Positions 24,940-34,648 of a stretch of DNA of 64,000 nt are shown piece after piece; position 1 is the first letter of the stretch; the number at the start of each line of letters is the position of its first letter. The stretch covers positions 3,348,001 to 3,412,000 of the forward strand of contig NZ_CP010802.1 of NCBI RefSeq assembly GCF_001278055.1, given 5' to 3'. Position numbers and translations under genes: made by a program. Under the pieces are notes generated by a model. It saw nothing but the letters and a program-made list of their open reading frames with translations, had not been told where the DNA came from and did no database searches. The stretch comes from Desulfuromonas soudanensis (lineage in GTDB: Bacteria > Desulfobacterota > Desulfuromonadia > Desulfuromonadales > WTL).

Positions 24940-25806
24940 ATGAAAATTTTCGTCCCCGTTCTCCTTGCCCTGCTCTGGAGCGCCCCGGTCGCCGGAGCGG
25001 AATTCGACCCCGCGCCCATCGAGGCGGTTGCCGCAGCCTATGCCGAGGTTCAGCCAGGGCTCGACCGCTATCAGGCGGTCATCGAGACCGATCGCATCGC
25101 CGAAATCTTTCGGACCATGACCGCCGGCATCCCCCCGGACCTGCCGCGGCCGACGCCGCCGACCCTGATCCTTTTCTGGTCCCGCGACACGGGAGAGACG
25201 ACTATCTCGGCGGCGCACCCTCAGCCCTTCCCCACCATGGAAGAGATGATCCGGCATTTTTCCCGCAAATTCGCCCTGGACATGCCGGGCCTCTTTCTCC
25301 CGGTGCGCGGCGCCGCAGAACGACGCCGACTGCTGAAAGCAGCCGAGGTCAGGGTGAGCGAATCCCAGCTCGGTGCGGCACGTAGCCTGACCATCAGCGC
25401 CACCTTCCGCGACCCGGTCGCCCTCGGCGGCGCCTTTTACCATCGCGCCCTCTCCCTGCCGCAGAAGGAAATCGTCTCCCTGGCCATGGATTTCGATCCC
25501 ATCCAGAAGGTGCTGCGCCGCCTCGATGTCGGCACCGCCTCGGGGCAGCGGCTGAGCGCCGAACTGCGGCATCTCCCCTGCCGTAACGGCTATCTCCTCA
25601 ATGAGGTTCTCATCACCTCCCCCGACGGCCGAATCGACGATCGCCTCAAAATCACCTTCGCCGAGGTGAGCGGCTTTCTCCTCCCTGCCCGGCAGGAAAG
25701 GAAGAGTCGCCGCCCCGAGGGGGAGGAACGCACCACCGTGACCTTCGTCGGCCACCGCGTCAACCTCCCGCAGACCGCCTCTCCGGTGCAAGGGGAGCCG
25801 CGCTGA
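24940..25806 (+). CDS. Secreted protein of unknown function
   Basis: This 288-residue protein has a Sec signal peptide (MKIFVPVLLALLWSAPVAGA) and a soluble, mixed alpha/beta periplasmic body without membrane segments. A very strong AGGAGG lies five bases before ATG 24940. The layout (VIETDRIAEIFRTMTAG, FDPIQKVLRRLDVGTASGQ, NEVLITSPDGRIDDRLKITF) is reminiscent of LolA/LppX-type lipid-carrier folds but no signature is decisive. It is followed by the cNMP-binding gene after 39 bases, so it may start an operon with that gene and the AI-2E permease. Confidence 0.75.
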   Translation: MKIFVPVLLALLWSAPVAGAEFDPAPIEAVAAAYAEVQPGLDRYQAVIETDRIAEIFRTMTAGIPPDLPRPTPPTLILFWSRDTGETTISAAHPQPFPTMEEMIRHFSRKFALDMPGLFLPVRGAAERRRLLKAAEVRVSESQLGAARSLTISATFRDPVALGGAFYHRALSLPQKEIVSLAMDFDPIQKVLRRLDVGTASGQRLSAELRHLPCRNGYLLNEVLITSPDGRIDDRLKITFAEVSGFLLPARQERKSRRPEGEERTTVTFVGHRVNLPQTASPVQGEPR

Positions 25807-25845
25807 CGGCACAAACCCGGTTCCTTCCCCCGCCCTAAGGACGCC

Positions 25846-26367
25846 ATGAATCCGCTCTGGAGCAATATTTTCCGCAAGAAAACAGATGAGGAGTCCCTCT
25901 CCTATTTTCTCGGGAAGGTACCGATCTTTGCCGATCTCGGCACCCGGGAACTGGCCTCCCTCGAGGAGCTTGTCCACCCGCGTCATTACGATCCCCGGGA
26001 GACGGTCTTCGAGGAGGGGGACCCGGGGAGCGGCATGTATCTGGTACGCACCGGACATATCCAGATCTTCCTTCGCCATGGTGACGGGACCGAGGAGGAG
26101 CTCGCCCTCCTCTGTCCCGGCGACTTTTTCGGTGAAACCACCCTCGCCGCCCCGGCTCCCCGCACCGCTTCGGCGCGCTCCCTCGACCACAGCGAACTCC
26201 TCGGCCTCTTCCGCGCCGACCTGCTGGCGACGACCCAGAAATATCCCACCATCGCCAGCAAGATTCTCATGGGGCTGACCCGGGTCGTCAGCGAACGGCT
26301 GCAGGCCGCCGGCCTCGAAATCCGCCGGCTGAAAACGGCCGCGACCACCGGGCCGGCCGGAGAATAA
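25846..26367 (+). CDS. Cyclic nucleotide-binding domain protein
   Basis: The 173-residue cytoplasmic protein consists almost entirely of one Crp-like cNMP-binding beta-roll: LVHPRHYDPRETVFEEGDPGSGMYLVRTGHIQIF (about residues 43-76) and the phosphate-binding cassette PGDFFGETTLAAPAPRTASARS (about 91-112). There is no HTH or channel domain. It probably senses a nucleotide or acts as a regulatory subunit. The AI-2E-family permease starts seven bases downstream, suggesting it modulates that membrane protein. Confidence 0.88.
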   Translation: MNPLWSNIFRKKTDEESLSYFLGKVPIFADLGTRELASLEELVHPRHYDPRETVFEEGDPGSGMYLVRTGHIQIFLRHGDGTEEELALLCPGDFFGETTLAAPAPRTASARSLDHSELLGLFRADLLATTQKYPTIASKILMGLTRVVSERLQAAGLEIRRLKTAATTGPAGE

Positions 26368-26374
26368 GCCGCCG

Positions 26375-27499
26375 ATGACCCCCAGCAAATTCCCCACCCG
26401 CGCCGGACTTCTCCTCTTCTATCTGGTCCTGACCGCTGCCATCGCCACCGGCCTGGCCCTTTTTTCTTCGGCCTCGACGATCATTGCCCTATTCCGCGAC
26501 GCCACCGCCGGCCTCCTTCTCCCCCTCATCCTGTCCCTGATCGCCACCTTTCTCCTCGAGCCGCTGGTCAAGGTCATCGAACGGGGGGGGAGAAGCCGGA
26601 CGACGAGTATCTTCGTTGTCTTTTTTCTGGTGGCCATCGCCATGGCCCTCAGCGCCCTGTGGCTCGCTCCCCACTGGCAACAGATGTGGGGCTCCCTCAA
26701 GACGGACATCCCCCGCTACACCTCTGGCCTGATCACCTTTCTCAGGAGCGCCCAGAACGACCTGCGCCAGCACCTCCCCTTTATCGACAGCTACGACCTG
26801 CCGGCCCGGGCCCGGGCCCTTGCTGAACAGCTCGTATCCCAGATCCTGGTCCAGACCCCCCGGTCGGCCCTGCGCCTGGCCAGCCTTCTGTTCATCGTCC
26901 CGCTTTTCTCCTTCTTTTTCCTCCGCGACGGCCAGCGGATCATGCGCGCCATCATCGCCCTGGCCCCCAATCGCCACTTCGAGATGGCCCACGACCTCTC
27001 CTACGGCATCAGCCGCCAACTGGCTCACTTCATTCGCGGCCGCATTCTCGAGGCCTTTATCGTCGGGCTGGTGGTGGCCATCGGACTCTCCTTCACCGAT
27101 ATCCGCTATGCCCCGCTCCTCGGAGTCTTTGCCGGGGTCACCAACCTGATCCCCTATATCGGCCCCCTGATCGGCATGATCCCGGGGATTCTCATCGCTC
27201 TGGTCGACCTCGGCCTTGGGGGGGAATTCTGGTGGATCGTCACGGTCTACTTCCTCATCGCCCAGGTGATCGTCGACGGCTTCATCCTCATCCCGGTCCT
27301 GATTTCCCGGGTCTCCAACCTTCATCCCCTGTGGGTGATCCTGGCGATCATCATGGGGGGCAAACTCTACGGCGTCCTCGGCATGATCATCGGCGTTCCC
27401 GTGGCCAGCATCATCAAGATTACCATTCTCGAAATCCGCCACTACAGACGCACCTTCACACTCCCCGAAGTCGCAGGCGACGGCGAGCGGATCCTCTGA
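26375..27499 (+). CDS. AI-2E family (PerM-like) membrane protein
   Basis: A 374-residue polytopic inner-membrane protein of the UPF0118/AI-2E exporter family. Two N-terminal helices, a long periplasmic or cytosolic helical segment (about 95-165), and a C-terminal bundle of about five helices with the conserved FFLRDGQRIMRAI and TNLIPYIGPLIGMIPG are visible. Family members have been linked to autoinducer export or Na+/H+ antiport; the substrate here cannot be read. It is tightly linked to the cNMP-binding gene (seven-base gap). Confidence 0.9.
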   Translation: MTPSKFPTRAGLLLFYLVLTAAIATGLALFSSASTIIALFRDATAGLLLPLILSLIATFLLEPLVKVIERGGRSRTTSIFVVFFLVAIAMALSALWLAPHWQQMWGSLKTDIPRYTSGLITFLRSAQNDLRQHLPFIDSYDLPARARALAEQLVSQILVQTPRSALRLASLLFIVPLFSFFFLRDGQRIMRAIIALAPNRHFEMAHDLSYGISRQLAHFIRGRILEAFIVGLVVAIGLSFTDIRYAPLLGVFAGVTNLIPYIGPLIGMIPGILIALVDLGLGGEFWWIVTVYFLIAQVIVDGFILIPVLISRVSNLHPLWVILAIIMGGKLYGVLGMIIGVPVASIIKITILEIRHYRRTFTLPEVAGDGERIL

Positions 27500-27555
27500 A
27501 GGGACACCGTCGGGTTTTCAAGGTCGGTGCCGCTCCCAGAAACCCCACCCCGGGC

Positions 27556-27585
27556 TTGACATCCCCGTAGCGTATACACGATAAT
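27556..27585 (+). promoter_or_regulatory. Sigma-70-type promoter of the kinase-regulator operon
   Basis: TTGACA (27556-27561) and GATAAT (27580-27585) are separated by 18 bases, 48 bases before the kinase ATG. Confidence 0.6.
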
Positions 27586-27632
27586 TTCAGATTTAGACGA
27601 GGTCCCGAGACTGCCTGCGGACCAGGGATGCC

Positions 27633-29597
27633 ATGAGCCGCTACCGCCGTTTGTTCAAAAATTTCAGTCTCCGCTCCAAGATGCTGGTTCTGGTCCTCCC
27701 CCTGGTGGTGGTGCCGATCATCGTCGTCGGCAGCGTCATCGGCTTCATTTCCACCCAGCAGGCCTACCGGGGGATCACCCAGACGAGCAAGGCCGACCTG
27801 GAGCACATGGCGACCTTCACCACCGACCTCCTCAACTCCCACTATCAGCAATTTCAGGTTTACAAGGAAGACAAGCAGAAGAGCTTCATCAAGGGGCTGA
27901 CCTCCATGGTCGGAATGGCCACCGACCTGGTGGAGGTCGAATACAACCAGCAGAAAAAAGGGCGGCTCTCCATGGCCGCCGCCAAGGCCGAGGCAAAAAA
28001 AGCGCTCAAGAGGGTCAACGTCGGCGACACCGGCTACATTTTCGCCATGACCAGCAAGGGAGATCTGGAAATCCACGTCGCCCAGGAAGGGGAGAACATT
28101 CTCGATGCCCAGGACGAAAACGGCCGCCATTTCATCCGCGAAATCGTCTCCTCGGCCCTGAAATCCCGCCCCGGCGAGGTCCTCTACATCATCTATCCCT
28201 GGCGCAACGCCGCCCTCGGCGACTCTTCGCCGCGCAAGAAGATCGCCGCCTACCGTTACTTCAAGGAGTGGGACTGGATCATCGCCGCCAGCGGCTACCT
28301 CGAGGAGACCTACGAGGACAACGCCTTCGAACGCAACGCCTTTGCCGACCTCAAGGCGCGGATCCAGGAAAAAAAGGTCGGCCAGACCGGCTACATCTAC
28401 ACCATGGACTCAAGGGGAACCTTCACCATCCACCCCGATGCCGAAGGGCGCAACCTCATCGACGCCAGGGACGCCGAAGGAAATTCCTTCCTCCGGCAGA
28501 TGTGCCGGGAGAAAGACGGCTGGATCCGTTACCCCTGGCAGAACCCCGGCGACCCGGCACCGCGGATGAAGATTGTAAGGTACACCTATTTCGCCCCCTG
28601 GGACTGGATCGTCGCCGTCGGCTCCTACGAGGATGAGTTCTACCACGAGGCGAACCTCATCAAGGGGCAGACCTTCCTGAGCATGCTCGCCCTGACGATC
28701 CTCGCCTGTGCCGTTTCGGTGATCCTCGTCTCCCTGGCCGCCAAGATCTTTACCGACCCGATTCAGCGGATGATCGCCGTGATCCGCCAGGTCAAGCAGG
28801 GACGCCTCGACCGGCAGATGGTCATCGAGGGGAACGACGAACTCGGCGAACTGGCGGCGACCTTCAACCGCATGACGGAAATCATCAAACGCAACCGGGA
28901 GATGGAATCGACCCTCGCCCAGCAGGGGAAGATGGCCTCTCTCGGGGTCCTCTCTTCGGGGGTGGCCCACGAAATCAACAACCCCCTCGGGGTGATCCTC
29001 GGCTACGCCGGCTATCTGGAAAAAAAGATCCCGCCGGAAGATCCCAACTACGCCTTCATCCATGAGATCAAGCGCGAGAGCAAACGGTGCAAGAAGATCG
29101 TCCAGGACCTCCTCAGCTACGCCCGCACCCCCAATCCGGTCCTCGAGGCGACGGACATCAACGAGCTCCTCGGCCAGATCGTCGACTTCGCCGCCAACCA
29201 CACCGATCTCTATTTCGTCACCATGGTGCGAAACTTCTCCCCTGACCTGCCGGAAGTCATGGTCGATGCCGACCAGCTCCGCCAGGTGGCGATCAATCTG
29301 ATCCTCAACGCCGGCGCGGCAATGCCGGAAGGGGGGGAAATCGAGGTGGCCACCGCCCTGAACGACGACGGCCGGCTGCGCATCACCATCGCCGACAACG
29401 GCGCCGGCATCCCGGCGGAGAACCTGGAAAAGATCTTCGAACCCTTTTTCACCACCAAGGCCCGGGGAACGGGACTCGGCCTGGCGATCACCAAGCAGAT
29501 CATCGACCTCCATCAGGGACGGATCTCCATCGACAGCACCGTCGGTCAGGGGACGATGGTCACCATCGTGCTGCCGCTGAAACGGGAAGAATACTGA
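27633..29597 (+). CDS. Membrane sensor histidine kinase with two Cache domains
   Basis: The 654-residue protein has a membrane helix at about 18-42 and two successive periplasmic Cache modules. Each ends in the same pattern: [19 protein letters not shown]...[13 protein letters not shown] and [21 protein letters not shown]...[14 protein letters not shown] second membrane helix (about 350-372), HAMP (about 373-427), HisKA with H446 in GVAHEINNP, and a HATPase (DNGAGIP, TGLGLAI) follow. Cache pairs of this kind bind small carboxylates or amino acids. The NtrC-type regulator follows after 17 bases, and the next genes downstream carry carboxylate transporters, so a DctB-like role is likely. Confidence 0.93.
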   Translation: MSRYRRLFKNFSLRSKMLVLVLPLVVVPIIVVGSVIGFISTQQAYRGITQTSKADLEHMATFTTDLLNSHYQQFQVYKEDKQKSFIKGLTSMVGMATDLVEVEYNQQKKGRLSMAAAKAEAKKALKRVNVGDTGYIFAMTSKGDLEIHVAQEGENILDAQDENGRHFIREIVSSALKSRPGEVLYIIYPWRNAALGDSSPRKKIAAYRYFKEWDWIIAASGYLEETYEDNAFERNAFADLKARIQEKKVGQTGYIYTMDSRGTFTIHPDAEGRNLIDARDAEGNSFLRQMCREKDGWIRYPWQNPGDPAPRMKIVRYTYFAPWDWIVAVGSYEDEFYHEANLIKGQTFLSMLALTILACAVSVILVSLAAKIFTDPIQRMIAVIRQVKQGRLDRQMVIEGNDELGELAATFNRMTEIIKRNREMESTLAQQGKMASLGVLSSGVAHEINNPLGVILGYAGYLEKKIPPEDPNYAFIHEIKRESKRCKKIVQDLLSYARTPNPVLEATDINELLGQIVDFAANHTDLYFVTMVRNFSPDLPEVMVDADQLRQVAINLILNAGAAMPEGGEIEVATALNDDGRLRITIADNGAGIPAENLEKIFEPFFTTKARGTGLGLAITKQIIDLHQGRISIDSTVGQGTMVTIVLPLKREEY

Positions 29598-29614
29598 AAG
29601 CGACGGAAAAAGAT

Positions 29615-30982
29615 ATGGCACCGAAAAAAATCATGATCATCGACAACGAGGAGGGGCTGTGCCGGATGATGGAGGCGGTCCTCATGGACAACGGCTACGC
29701 CGTGCGCTCCTTCACCGACCCTCTGGACGCCGTCAGCACCTTCCGCCCCGGCACCTGGGACCTGGTCATCAGCGACATCAAGATGCCTGGGATCGACGGC
29801 CTCGAGGTGCTGCAGCGCCTCAAGGAGGCCGAGCCGGGGATCCCGGTCATCATGATCACCGCCTACGCCACCGTCGAGATGTCGATCCAGGCCCTGCGCA
29901 AGGGGGCCTACGACATGCTGACCAAGCCCTTCGAACCCGATGAGCTCCTCTACCGGGTCAAGAACGCGCTCAACCACAACCAGCTCCTGGCCGAAAATCG
30001 CGAACTGCGCCAGGAACTGGCCGGCAAATTCAACTTCGGCAACATCATTGGCGCCTCGCCCGCCCTCAAGGCCCTTCTCGACAAGGTGGAAAAGGTGGCG
30101 ATCCGCGACACCTCGGTGCTGATCACCGGCGAATCGGGGACCGGCAAGGAGCTCATCGCCCAGGCGATCCATTACAATTCGCCGCGCCGCGACAAGCGCT
30201 TCGTCGCCATCAACTGCGGCGCCCTTCCCGAGTCGATCCTCGAGAGCGAACTCTTCGGCTACAAGAAGGGGGCCTTCACCGGTGCCGCCGAGGACCGCAT
30301 GGGGCTCATCGAGGCCGCCGACGGCGGAACCCTCTTTCTCGACGAGGTCGGCAACCTGCCGATGAACGTGCAGAAGACCCTGCTGCGTTTCCTCCAGGAG
30401 CGGGAATTTCTCCGCATCGGCGACAATAAACCGACACGGGTCGACGTGCGGATCATCTCGGCGACCAACTCGGAACTCCTGGCCGAGGTCGAGCGGGGAA
30501 CCTTCCGCGAAGACCTCTATTACCGCTTCAATGTCGTCAACCTTCACCTCCCCCCCCTGCGGGAACGCCGGGAGGATATCCCGCTCATCGCCGCCCATTT
30601 CATCGCCCTGCAAAACCAGGAGTTCGGAACCCGCATCAAGGGGCTCTCTCCCGAGGCCGCCCGCGCCGCCGCCGCCTTTGCCTGGCCCGGCAACATCCGC
30701 CAGCTCAAGAACGTCATCGAGGCTTGCATGACCCTCGAGGGGGGAGAGACCATTGCCCTCGGCACCCTGGCCCAGTTCATCGAGGTCGACGGCTTCGAGA
30801 CCGGAGCCGGTGACGACGACTATACCAGCGCCCTGGCCCGCTTCGAGATCGAGTACCTGCGGGACCTGCTGCAGAAGCGGGGCGGCAATATCGACGAGGT
30901 CGCCCGGGTGGCCGGGATGAACATGGCCACCGTCTATCGCAAGCTCAAGAAATACGGACTCAAAAAGGGGGATGTGCTGTAA
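29615..30982 (+). CDS. Sigma-54-dependent NtrC-family response regulator
   Basis: The 455 residues contain a receiver with D54 (VISDIKMPG) and K in TKPFEP, then a AAA+ sigma-54 activator with Walker A GESGTGKE (about 171-178), the sigma-54-contacting GAFTGA loop (219-224), Walker B and the R-finger region, and a C-terminal Fis-type HTH (GGNIDEVARVAGMNMATVYRKLKKYGL). It is the partner of the double-Cache kinase. Repeated TTTGCA-N4-TGCAAA palindromes begin just after its stop and reappear ahead of the MFS gene, each set upstream of a -24/-12 promoter. This regulator is the obvious candidate to bind them. Confidence 0.95.
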   Translation: MAPKKIMIIDNEEGLCRMMEAVLMDNGYAVRSFTDPLDAVSTFRPGTWDLVISDIKMPGIDGLEVLQRLKEAEPGIPVIMITAYATVEMSIQALRKGAYDMLTKPFEPDELLYRVKNALNHNQLLAENRELRQELAGKFNFGNIIGASPALKALLDKVEKVAIRDTSVLITGESGTGKELIAQAIHYNSPRRDKRFVAINCGALPESILESELFGYKKGAFTGAAEDRMGLIEAADGGTLFLDEVGNLPMNVQKTLLRFLQEREFLRIGDNKPTRVDVRIISATNSELLAEVERGTFREDLYYRFNVVNLHLPPLRERREDIPLIAAHFIALQNQEFGTRIKGLSPEAARAAAAFAWPGNIRQLKNVIEACMTLEGGETIALGTLAQFIEVDGFETGAGDDDYTSALARFEIEYLRDLLQKRGGNIDEVARVAGMNMATVYRKLKKYGLKKGDVL

Positions 30983-30988
30983 TTGTCA

Positions 30989-31037
30989 TCGCATTCCTGC
31001 AAATAACCCGGATCCTTTTTGCAGATCTGCAAAAAGG
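30989..31037. promoter_or_regulatory. Enhancer-like palindromes, distal pair (satP side)
   Basis: Two copies of the same motif: TCGCA-TTCC-TGCAAA (30989-31003) and a perfect palindrome with core TTTTGCAGATCTGCAAAA (31014-31037). They lie about 230 bases upstream of the sigma-54 promoter at 31255, a normal distance for enhancer-binding sites. Confidence 0.65.
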
Positions 31038-31151
31038 TGTTCTGAAACATCTCCTCTTTACAAGACGCCGTTTTTGTTAAATATTTTAATGGCTAGACTC
31101 CGCGCCGCCCGACACCGACCGTCCCGGGCGGCGCCCCATTCCCCCCCGGCC

Positions 31152-31170
31152 TTTTGCATCACTGCGAAAA
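31152..31170. promoter_or_regulatory. Enhancer-like palindrome, proximal copy (satP side)
   Basis: TTTTGCA-TCAC-TGCGAAAA, the same motif as at 31014, centred about 95 bases upstream of the -24 element. Confidence 0.65.
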
Positions 31171-31254
31171 ACCTCCCCACTCTCCCCGCCGATTCTCCCC
31201 TCCGAAAGCCGCAAAAGCCGCCAATACACCCGCATGGCGGGATCCGTCGAAAAG

Positions 31255-31272
31255 TTGGTACGGCGATTGCGT
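31255..31272 (+). promoter_or_regulatory. Sigma-54 (-24/-12) promoter of the SatP-type gene
   Basis: TTGGTACGGCGATTGCGT has the GG-N10-GC spacing and the TTGC -12 element. It lies about 100 bases before the ATG. Confidence 0.8.
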
Positions 31273-31372
31273 ATACAATTGGCCAGGTACTCCTGTTCGC
31301 GGATGAGGCCGGGTCGTTGAGGGACGGCCCTGCCTCATCCACTCCATTTTCCATCAGACCCGGGAGGACGTC

Positions 31373-32005
31373 ATGACCGCCGACAATGCACCCCCTGTCA
31401 TCTCCTCCGCCCCCGGGGAAAATGCCGCTCCCCCCGCCCCCCTGGGACTCCTGACGCTCGGACTGACGACGATCCTCCTCGGCCTGGGGAAAAGCGGCCT
31501 GGTCGCCATCGACAATCAGGTCCTCGCCTTCGCCATCTTCTACGCCGGACTCTTTCAAGTCATCGTCGGCATCAGCGAGCACAAACGGCAGAAAAGTTTC
31601 GGCGCCATCGCCTTCACCTCCCTCGGCCTCTTCTGGCTCTCGCTTCTGGCCCTGACGATCTTTCCCGCCCTCGGCTGGGGGGGAGAACCCAAGGCCGCCA
31701 ACATGGTCGCCTATCTGACCATGTGGGGACTCTTTGCCGCCATCCTCTTTCTTGCCACCTTCCGCCTCAACCGCGTCCTGCAGGGGGTCTTCGGGTCCCT
31801 GATGGCCTTCTTCCTCCTCTTGGCCATGGCCGCCTCGTCCGGAAACCCGGTCTTCACCCTCTTCGCCGGGTACGCCGGGATGATCTGCGGATCCCTGGCT
31901 CTCTATGCCGGTGTGGCCCAGCGCCTCAACGAGAGGGCCGGACGCACCGTCGCCCCCCTGGGGACCTGGAAGGGGGCGACCCGCCCCGCCGACCGTCCGC
32001 TTTAA
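31373..32005 (+). CDS. satP: Acetate/succinate permease, GPR1/FUN34/YaaH (SatP) family
   Basis: This 210-residue inner-membrane protein has six predicted helices and the family signature in APLGLLTLGLTTILLGL near residue 21 (canonical NPAPLGL, with the first two residues changed to PPAP). The short hydrophilic N-terminus and a basic C-terminal tail fit the family. E. coli SatP is an acetate/succinate-proton symporter; monocarboxylate uptake is therefore the likely role. GGGAGG precedes ATG 31373. Control is by the sigma-54 promoter at 31255 and the enhancer-like sites upstream, most likely through the adjacent two-component system. Confidence 0.85.
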   Translation: MTADNAPPVISSAPGENAAPPAPLGLLTLGLTTILLGLGKSGLVAIDNQVLAFAIFYAGLFQVIVGISEHKRQKSFGAIAFTSLGLFWLSLLALTIFPALGWGGEPKAANMVAYLTMWGLFAAILFLATFRLNRVLQGVFGSLMAFFLLLAMAASSGNPVFTLFAGYAGMICGSLALYAGVAQRLNERAGRTVAPLGTWKGATRPADRPL

Positions 32006-32008
32006 CTC

Positions 32009-32037
32009 TTGACATTGAATTCAAAAAGGGTTTTATT
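32009..32037 (+). promoter_or_regulatory. Sigma-70-type promoter before the small membrane protein
   Basis: TTGACA (32009-32014) and TTTATT (32032-32037) are separated by 17 bases, 30 bases before the TTG start. Confidence 0.45.
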
Positions 32038-32066
32038 TTAGGCAGAAACGGACCAGGGAGGAGCGT

Positions 32067-32447
32067 TTGAACAGCAAACTCAGCCAGCAGATGACCATCC
32101 TCGGCCTGTGCGCCATGGTCTTTTACGCCGTCATGCTCGCCACCGGGGTCCTCTCCACCGAGGTCATGCCCCAGTTTGTCGTCTCCGCCGTCCTCTTTCT
32201 CTCCTCCGGCCGTTTCATGCGCAAGGCCGCCCGCAGTCTCCCCGAACGGGAACGCAAGGAGAAACAAAAAAGCCGGACCTCCGAAGCCGATTGGCCCTGG
32301 CTGGCGGCCATCGTCAACTGGATTTTCGCCCTGGGGATCCTCGCCGGCATGGCGATCTGGGTCATGACGCCCATCGGCGTCTCCTTCCTCGAGGCGCTGC
32401 AGCACACCCTGGCCCACGAGCAGTTCTTCGCCGGGGCGGTCCCCTGA
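32067..32447 (+). CDS. Small membrane protein of unknown function
   Basis: The 126-residue protein starts with TTG at 32067, supported by GGGAGGAG five bases ahead. Two N-terminal helices (about 9-30 and 33-48), a charged middle (about 52-75) and a third helix (about 80-103) are predicted. I do not recognise a family. It lies after the SatP gene with its own promoter-like sequence and ends at a terminator (32474-32507). It could be a small partner of a transporter, in the way DUF485 proteins accompany solute symporters, but there is no sequence proof. Confidence 0.7.
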   Translation: MNSKLSQQMTILGLCAMVFYAVMLATGVLSTEVMPQFVVSAVLFLSSGRFMRKAARSLPERERKEKQKSRTSEADWPWLAAIVNWIFALGILAGMAIWVMTPIGVSFLEALQHTLAHEQFFAGAVP

Positions 32448-32473
32448 CCCTTCCGCACCTTCAACCCGACACC

Positions 32474-32507
32474 GGCCGCCACTGATCTTCAGGGGCGGCC
32501 TTTTTTT
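32474..32507 (+). terminator. Rho-independent terminator
   Basis: Stem GGCCGCC/GGCGGCC with a 13-base loop, then seven T residues. Confidence 0.85.
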
Positions 32508-32619
32508 CGCCCTCCTCCCGACCCCCTCCCCCTTCAGCAAAATCCCTTGCCTCGTCCCCCAGGGTGCTGTTATAAAGTATTAATTTTTTTGGGCCGGGGA
32601 GCCGGGAGGGGGAAAAGAA

Positions 32620-34512
32620 ATGCAGGAGCCACGTTACCGCATCGTTTTTCGCGGTCAGATCGCCTTCGGCTTTGACCGGGACGAGGTCCGGGACAATCTG
32701 AAAAATCTCTGCCGCTTTGACGAGGGGAGGGTCGAGCGCCTTTTCTCCGGCGGCGGGGTACTCAAGTCTGATCTCGACGCTGTCACGGCCGGCAAATACC
32801 TGGCTGCCCTCGAGCGCACCGGGGCTCTCTGCACCCTCGAACCCCTTCCCGCGCCGACTCCGCAGGCGGCGGCCGTCGCCAAGGCGCCTGCGGCAACGCT
32901 GCATTGTCCCCACTGCCACAGGGAGCAGCCGCCGGGGACCGAATGCCGCCACTGCGGCATAGTCTTCGAGCGTTATCTCCAGGTTCAGGCCCGCAAAGCG
33001 GCCATGGCCGCCGAGAAGGGGAGTCAACCAGACCGGGGAGTCGAGGCCTCGACGCTGCCGGCTGACGCCCCTCTCCTTGAGCGGATCGCCGATTATCTTT
33101 GCCGGCATCGGGAGCGGGCCTTCGTTCTCAAAGCCTTCGGGGTCATCGCCGCCATCCTCCTCCTCAAGTCCTTTCTCAGCGGCATCTTTTTCCTCATCCT
33201 CTTCCTCTTCTTCCCTCTCGGCTTTCTCTTCTATGTGCGCGCGGAGGCCGCCAGCACAGGACAGAGCCCCACGGCGGTCCTCGCCCAGCACATCACCCTG
33301 ATGCCGATAATGTACGCCGAAGGGGAGCGCAAGAAGGAAGGGGTCAGCTGGCTGACCTACACCCTGATTTTGCTCAACGTCCTGGTCTTTTACGGTTACG
33401 AAATCCACGCCGACATCGAATTTCTCTCCGACAACCTCGTCTTTCTCCCCCACGCCCCCAACCTCTGGAACGTTCCGGTGAGCGCGGTGACCGCACTCTT
33501 TCTCCACGCCGGCAACGGTCACCTCTGGGGGAACATGCTTTTTCTCTGGGCCGTGGGGACCGTCGTCGAGCGCCGCATCGGATTCCGCCGCTTAGGGGCC
33601 TTCTACCTCCTTTCCGGGCTCATGGCCGGGTTACTGTCGGTGGTGGTGGCCCGCACCTTTCTCGGCGAAACGGCTCACGGCCTCGGCGCCTCGGGGGCCA
33701 TCTCCGGGATCATGGGGGTTTTTGCGGTGCGCTGCTATTTCAAGAGCATGGTCTTCCCCCTGCCGATTCTCGGCATCTTCTCCCTGATCCTCCCCATCAG
33801 CCTCAAGGTGCGCCTCAACTCCCTGGTGATCATCGGCCTTTTCTTCCTCTCCGACCTCAGCGGCGGCCTCGGCCAGCTCACCGGGAGCAACGCCTCGAAC
33901 ATCGGTCACTGGGCGCACATCGGCGGCATGCTCTGCGGCATCGCACTGGCCTCCCTCTTCCGCCTCGGCGACGAAGCGGTGGAGGAGCGCCACATGGAGA
34001 TCGGCGCCCAGGCCCTGGCCGGCGGCAAGGTCTCCCTCGCCGCCGGCGAGGAGTCCCTGCGCCTGACCTTACGCCAGAACCCCCGCAACACGGAGGCACT
34101 CCTCCTGCTCGCCCGCATCCGGAGCAAGCACCAGACCTCGGAGGAGGGGCGGGACCTCTATCGCAGGGCCATCCCCGAACTCCTCCGGGTCAACCCGAAG
34201 GAGGCGGCCAGCGTGTTTCGGGAGTATTATCAAAAATACCTGCAGGGGGTCGAAACCGCGGCCCAGTACCGTCTCGCCGGGATATTCTACCAGGAGGGGG
34301 ACCTGGAACTGGCCTACCGGTGCATCGAGGGGGTCCTCCAAGATCCGGAAACGACGTCCGAAGTCCGTCAGCGTGCCCTCTTCCAAAGCGCAAGAATTCT
34401 TGAGGAGCAGGGCTTAACGGACTCTGCTGCCGCCTGTTATCGGCGGATCATCGAAGAATTCCCCACCTCCCCCCACCTGGACAGGGCCCGGGTTCGCCTT
34501 GCTTCAGCCTGA
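32620..34512 (+). CDS. Rhomboid intramembrane protease with zinc ribbon and TPR tail
   Basis: This 630-residue multi-domain protein has four parts. Residues 1-75 form an N-terminal domain also seen in related delta-proteobacterial rhomboids. A zinc ribbon CPHCHREQPPGTECRHC follows at about 94-111. The rhomboid core spans about 240-450, with the catalytic Ser in GLGASGAISGIMG and the catalytic His in NIGHWAHIGGM (serine-histidine dyad). TPR-like helices fill about 470-625. Rhomboids cleave membrane-spanning helices of other proteins. The cytosolic zinc ribbon and TPR suggest partner binding or substrate selection. It is a single-gene unit. Confidence 0.9.
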   Translation: MQEPRYRIVFRGQIAFGFDRDEVRDNLKNLCRFDEGRVERLFSGGGVLKSDLDAVTAGKYLAALERTGALCTLEPLPAPTPQAAAVAKAPAATLHCPHCHREQPPGTECRHCGIVFERYLQVQARKAAMAAEKGSQPDRGVEASTLPADAPLLERIADYLCRHRERAFVLKAFGVIAAILLLKSFLSGIFFLILFLFFPLGFLFYVRAEAASTGQSPTAVLAQHITLMPIMYAEGERKKEGVSWLTYTLILLNVLVFYGYEIHADIEFLSDNLVFLPHAPNLWNVPVSAVTALFLHAGNGHLWGNMLFLWAVGTVVERRIGFRRLGAFYLLSGLMAGLLSVVVARTFLGETAHGLGASGAISGIMGVFAVRCYFKSMVFPLPILGIFSLILPISLKVRLNSLVIIGLFFLSDLSGGLGQLTGSNASNIGHWAHIGGMLCGIALASLFRLGDEAVEERHMEIGAQALAGGKVSLAAGEESLRLTLRQNPRNTEALLLLARIRSKHQTSEEGRDLYRRAIPELLRVNPKEAASVFREYYQKYLQGVETAAQYRLAGIFYQEGDLELAYRCIEGVLQDPETTSEVRQRALFQSARILEEQGLTDSAAACYRRIIEEFPTSPHLDRARVRLASA

Positions 34513-34578
34513 ACAGGCCCGGCCTCGGCCATCGGCTCCCGGAACACCAGTCCAATTTTTTGCCAGGCCCCCCTCCAT

Positions 34579-34611
34579 AAAAAAAAGCGGCCCCGTCAAA
34601 GACGGGGCCGC
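34579..34611 (-). terminator. Rho-independent terminator of the MFS gene
   Basis: An 11-bp perfect stem (GCGGCCCCGTC) with a 3-base loop and eight T residues on the minus strand, 38 bases after the MFS stop. Confidence 0.9.
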
Positions 34612-34648
34612 ATTCCATTTCAGAAGGCTCAAAACAAGAGGTTTTCGT

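Noticed and set aside
24694-26397. N-terminal extension of the uvrC frame by 568 codons
   Set aside because: It covers three genes on the opposite strand; UvrC begins normally at GTG 24693 with a ribosome site.
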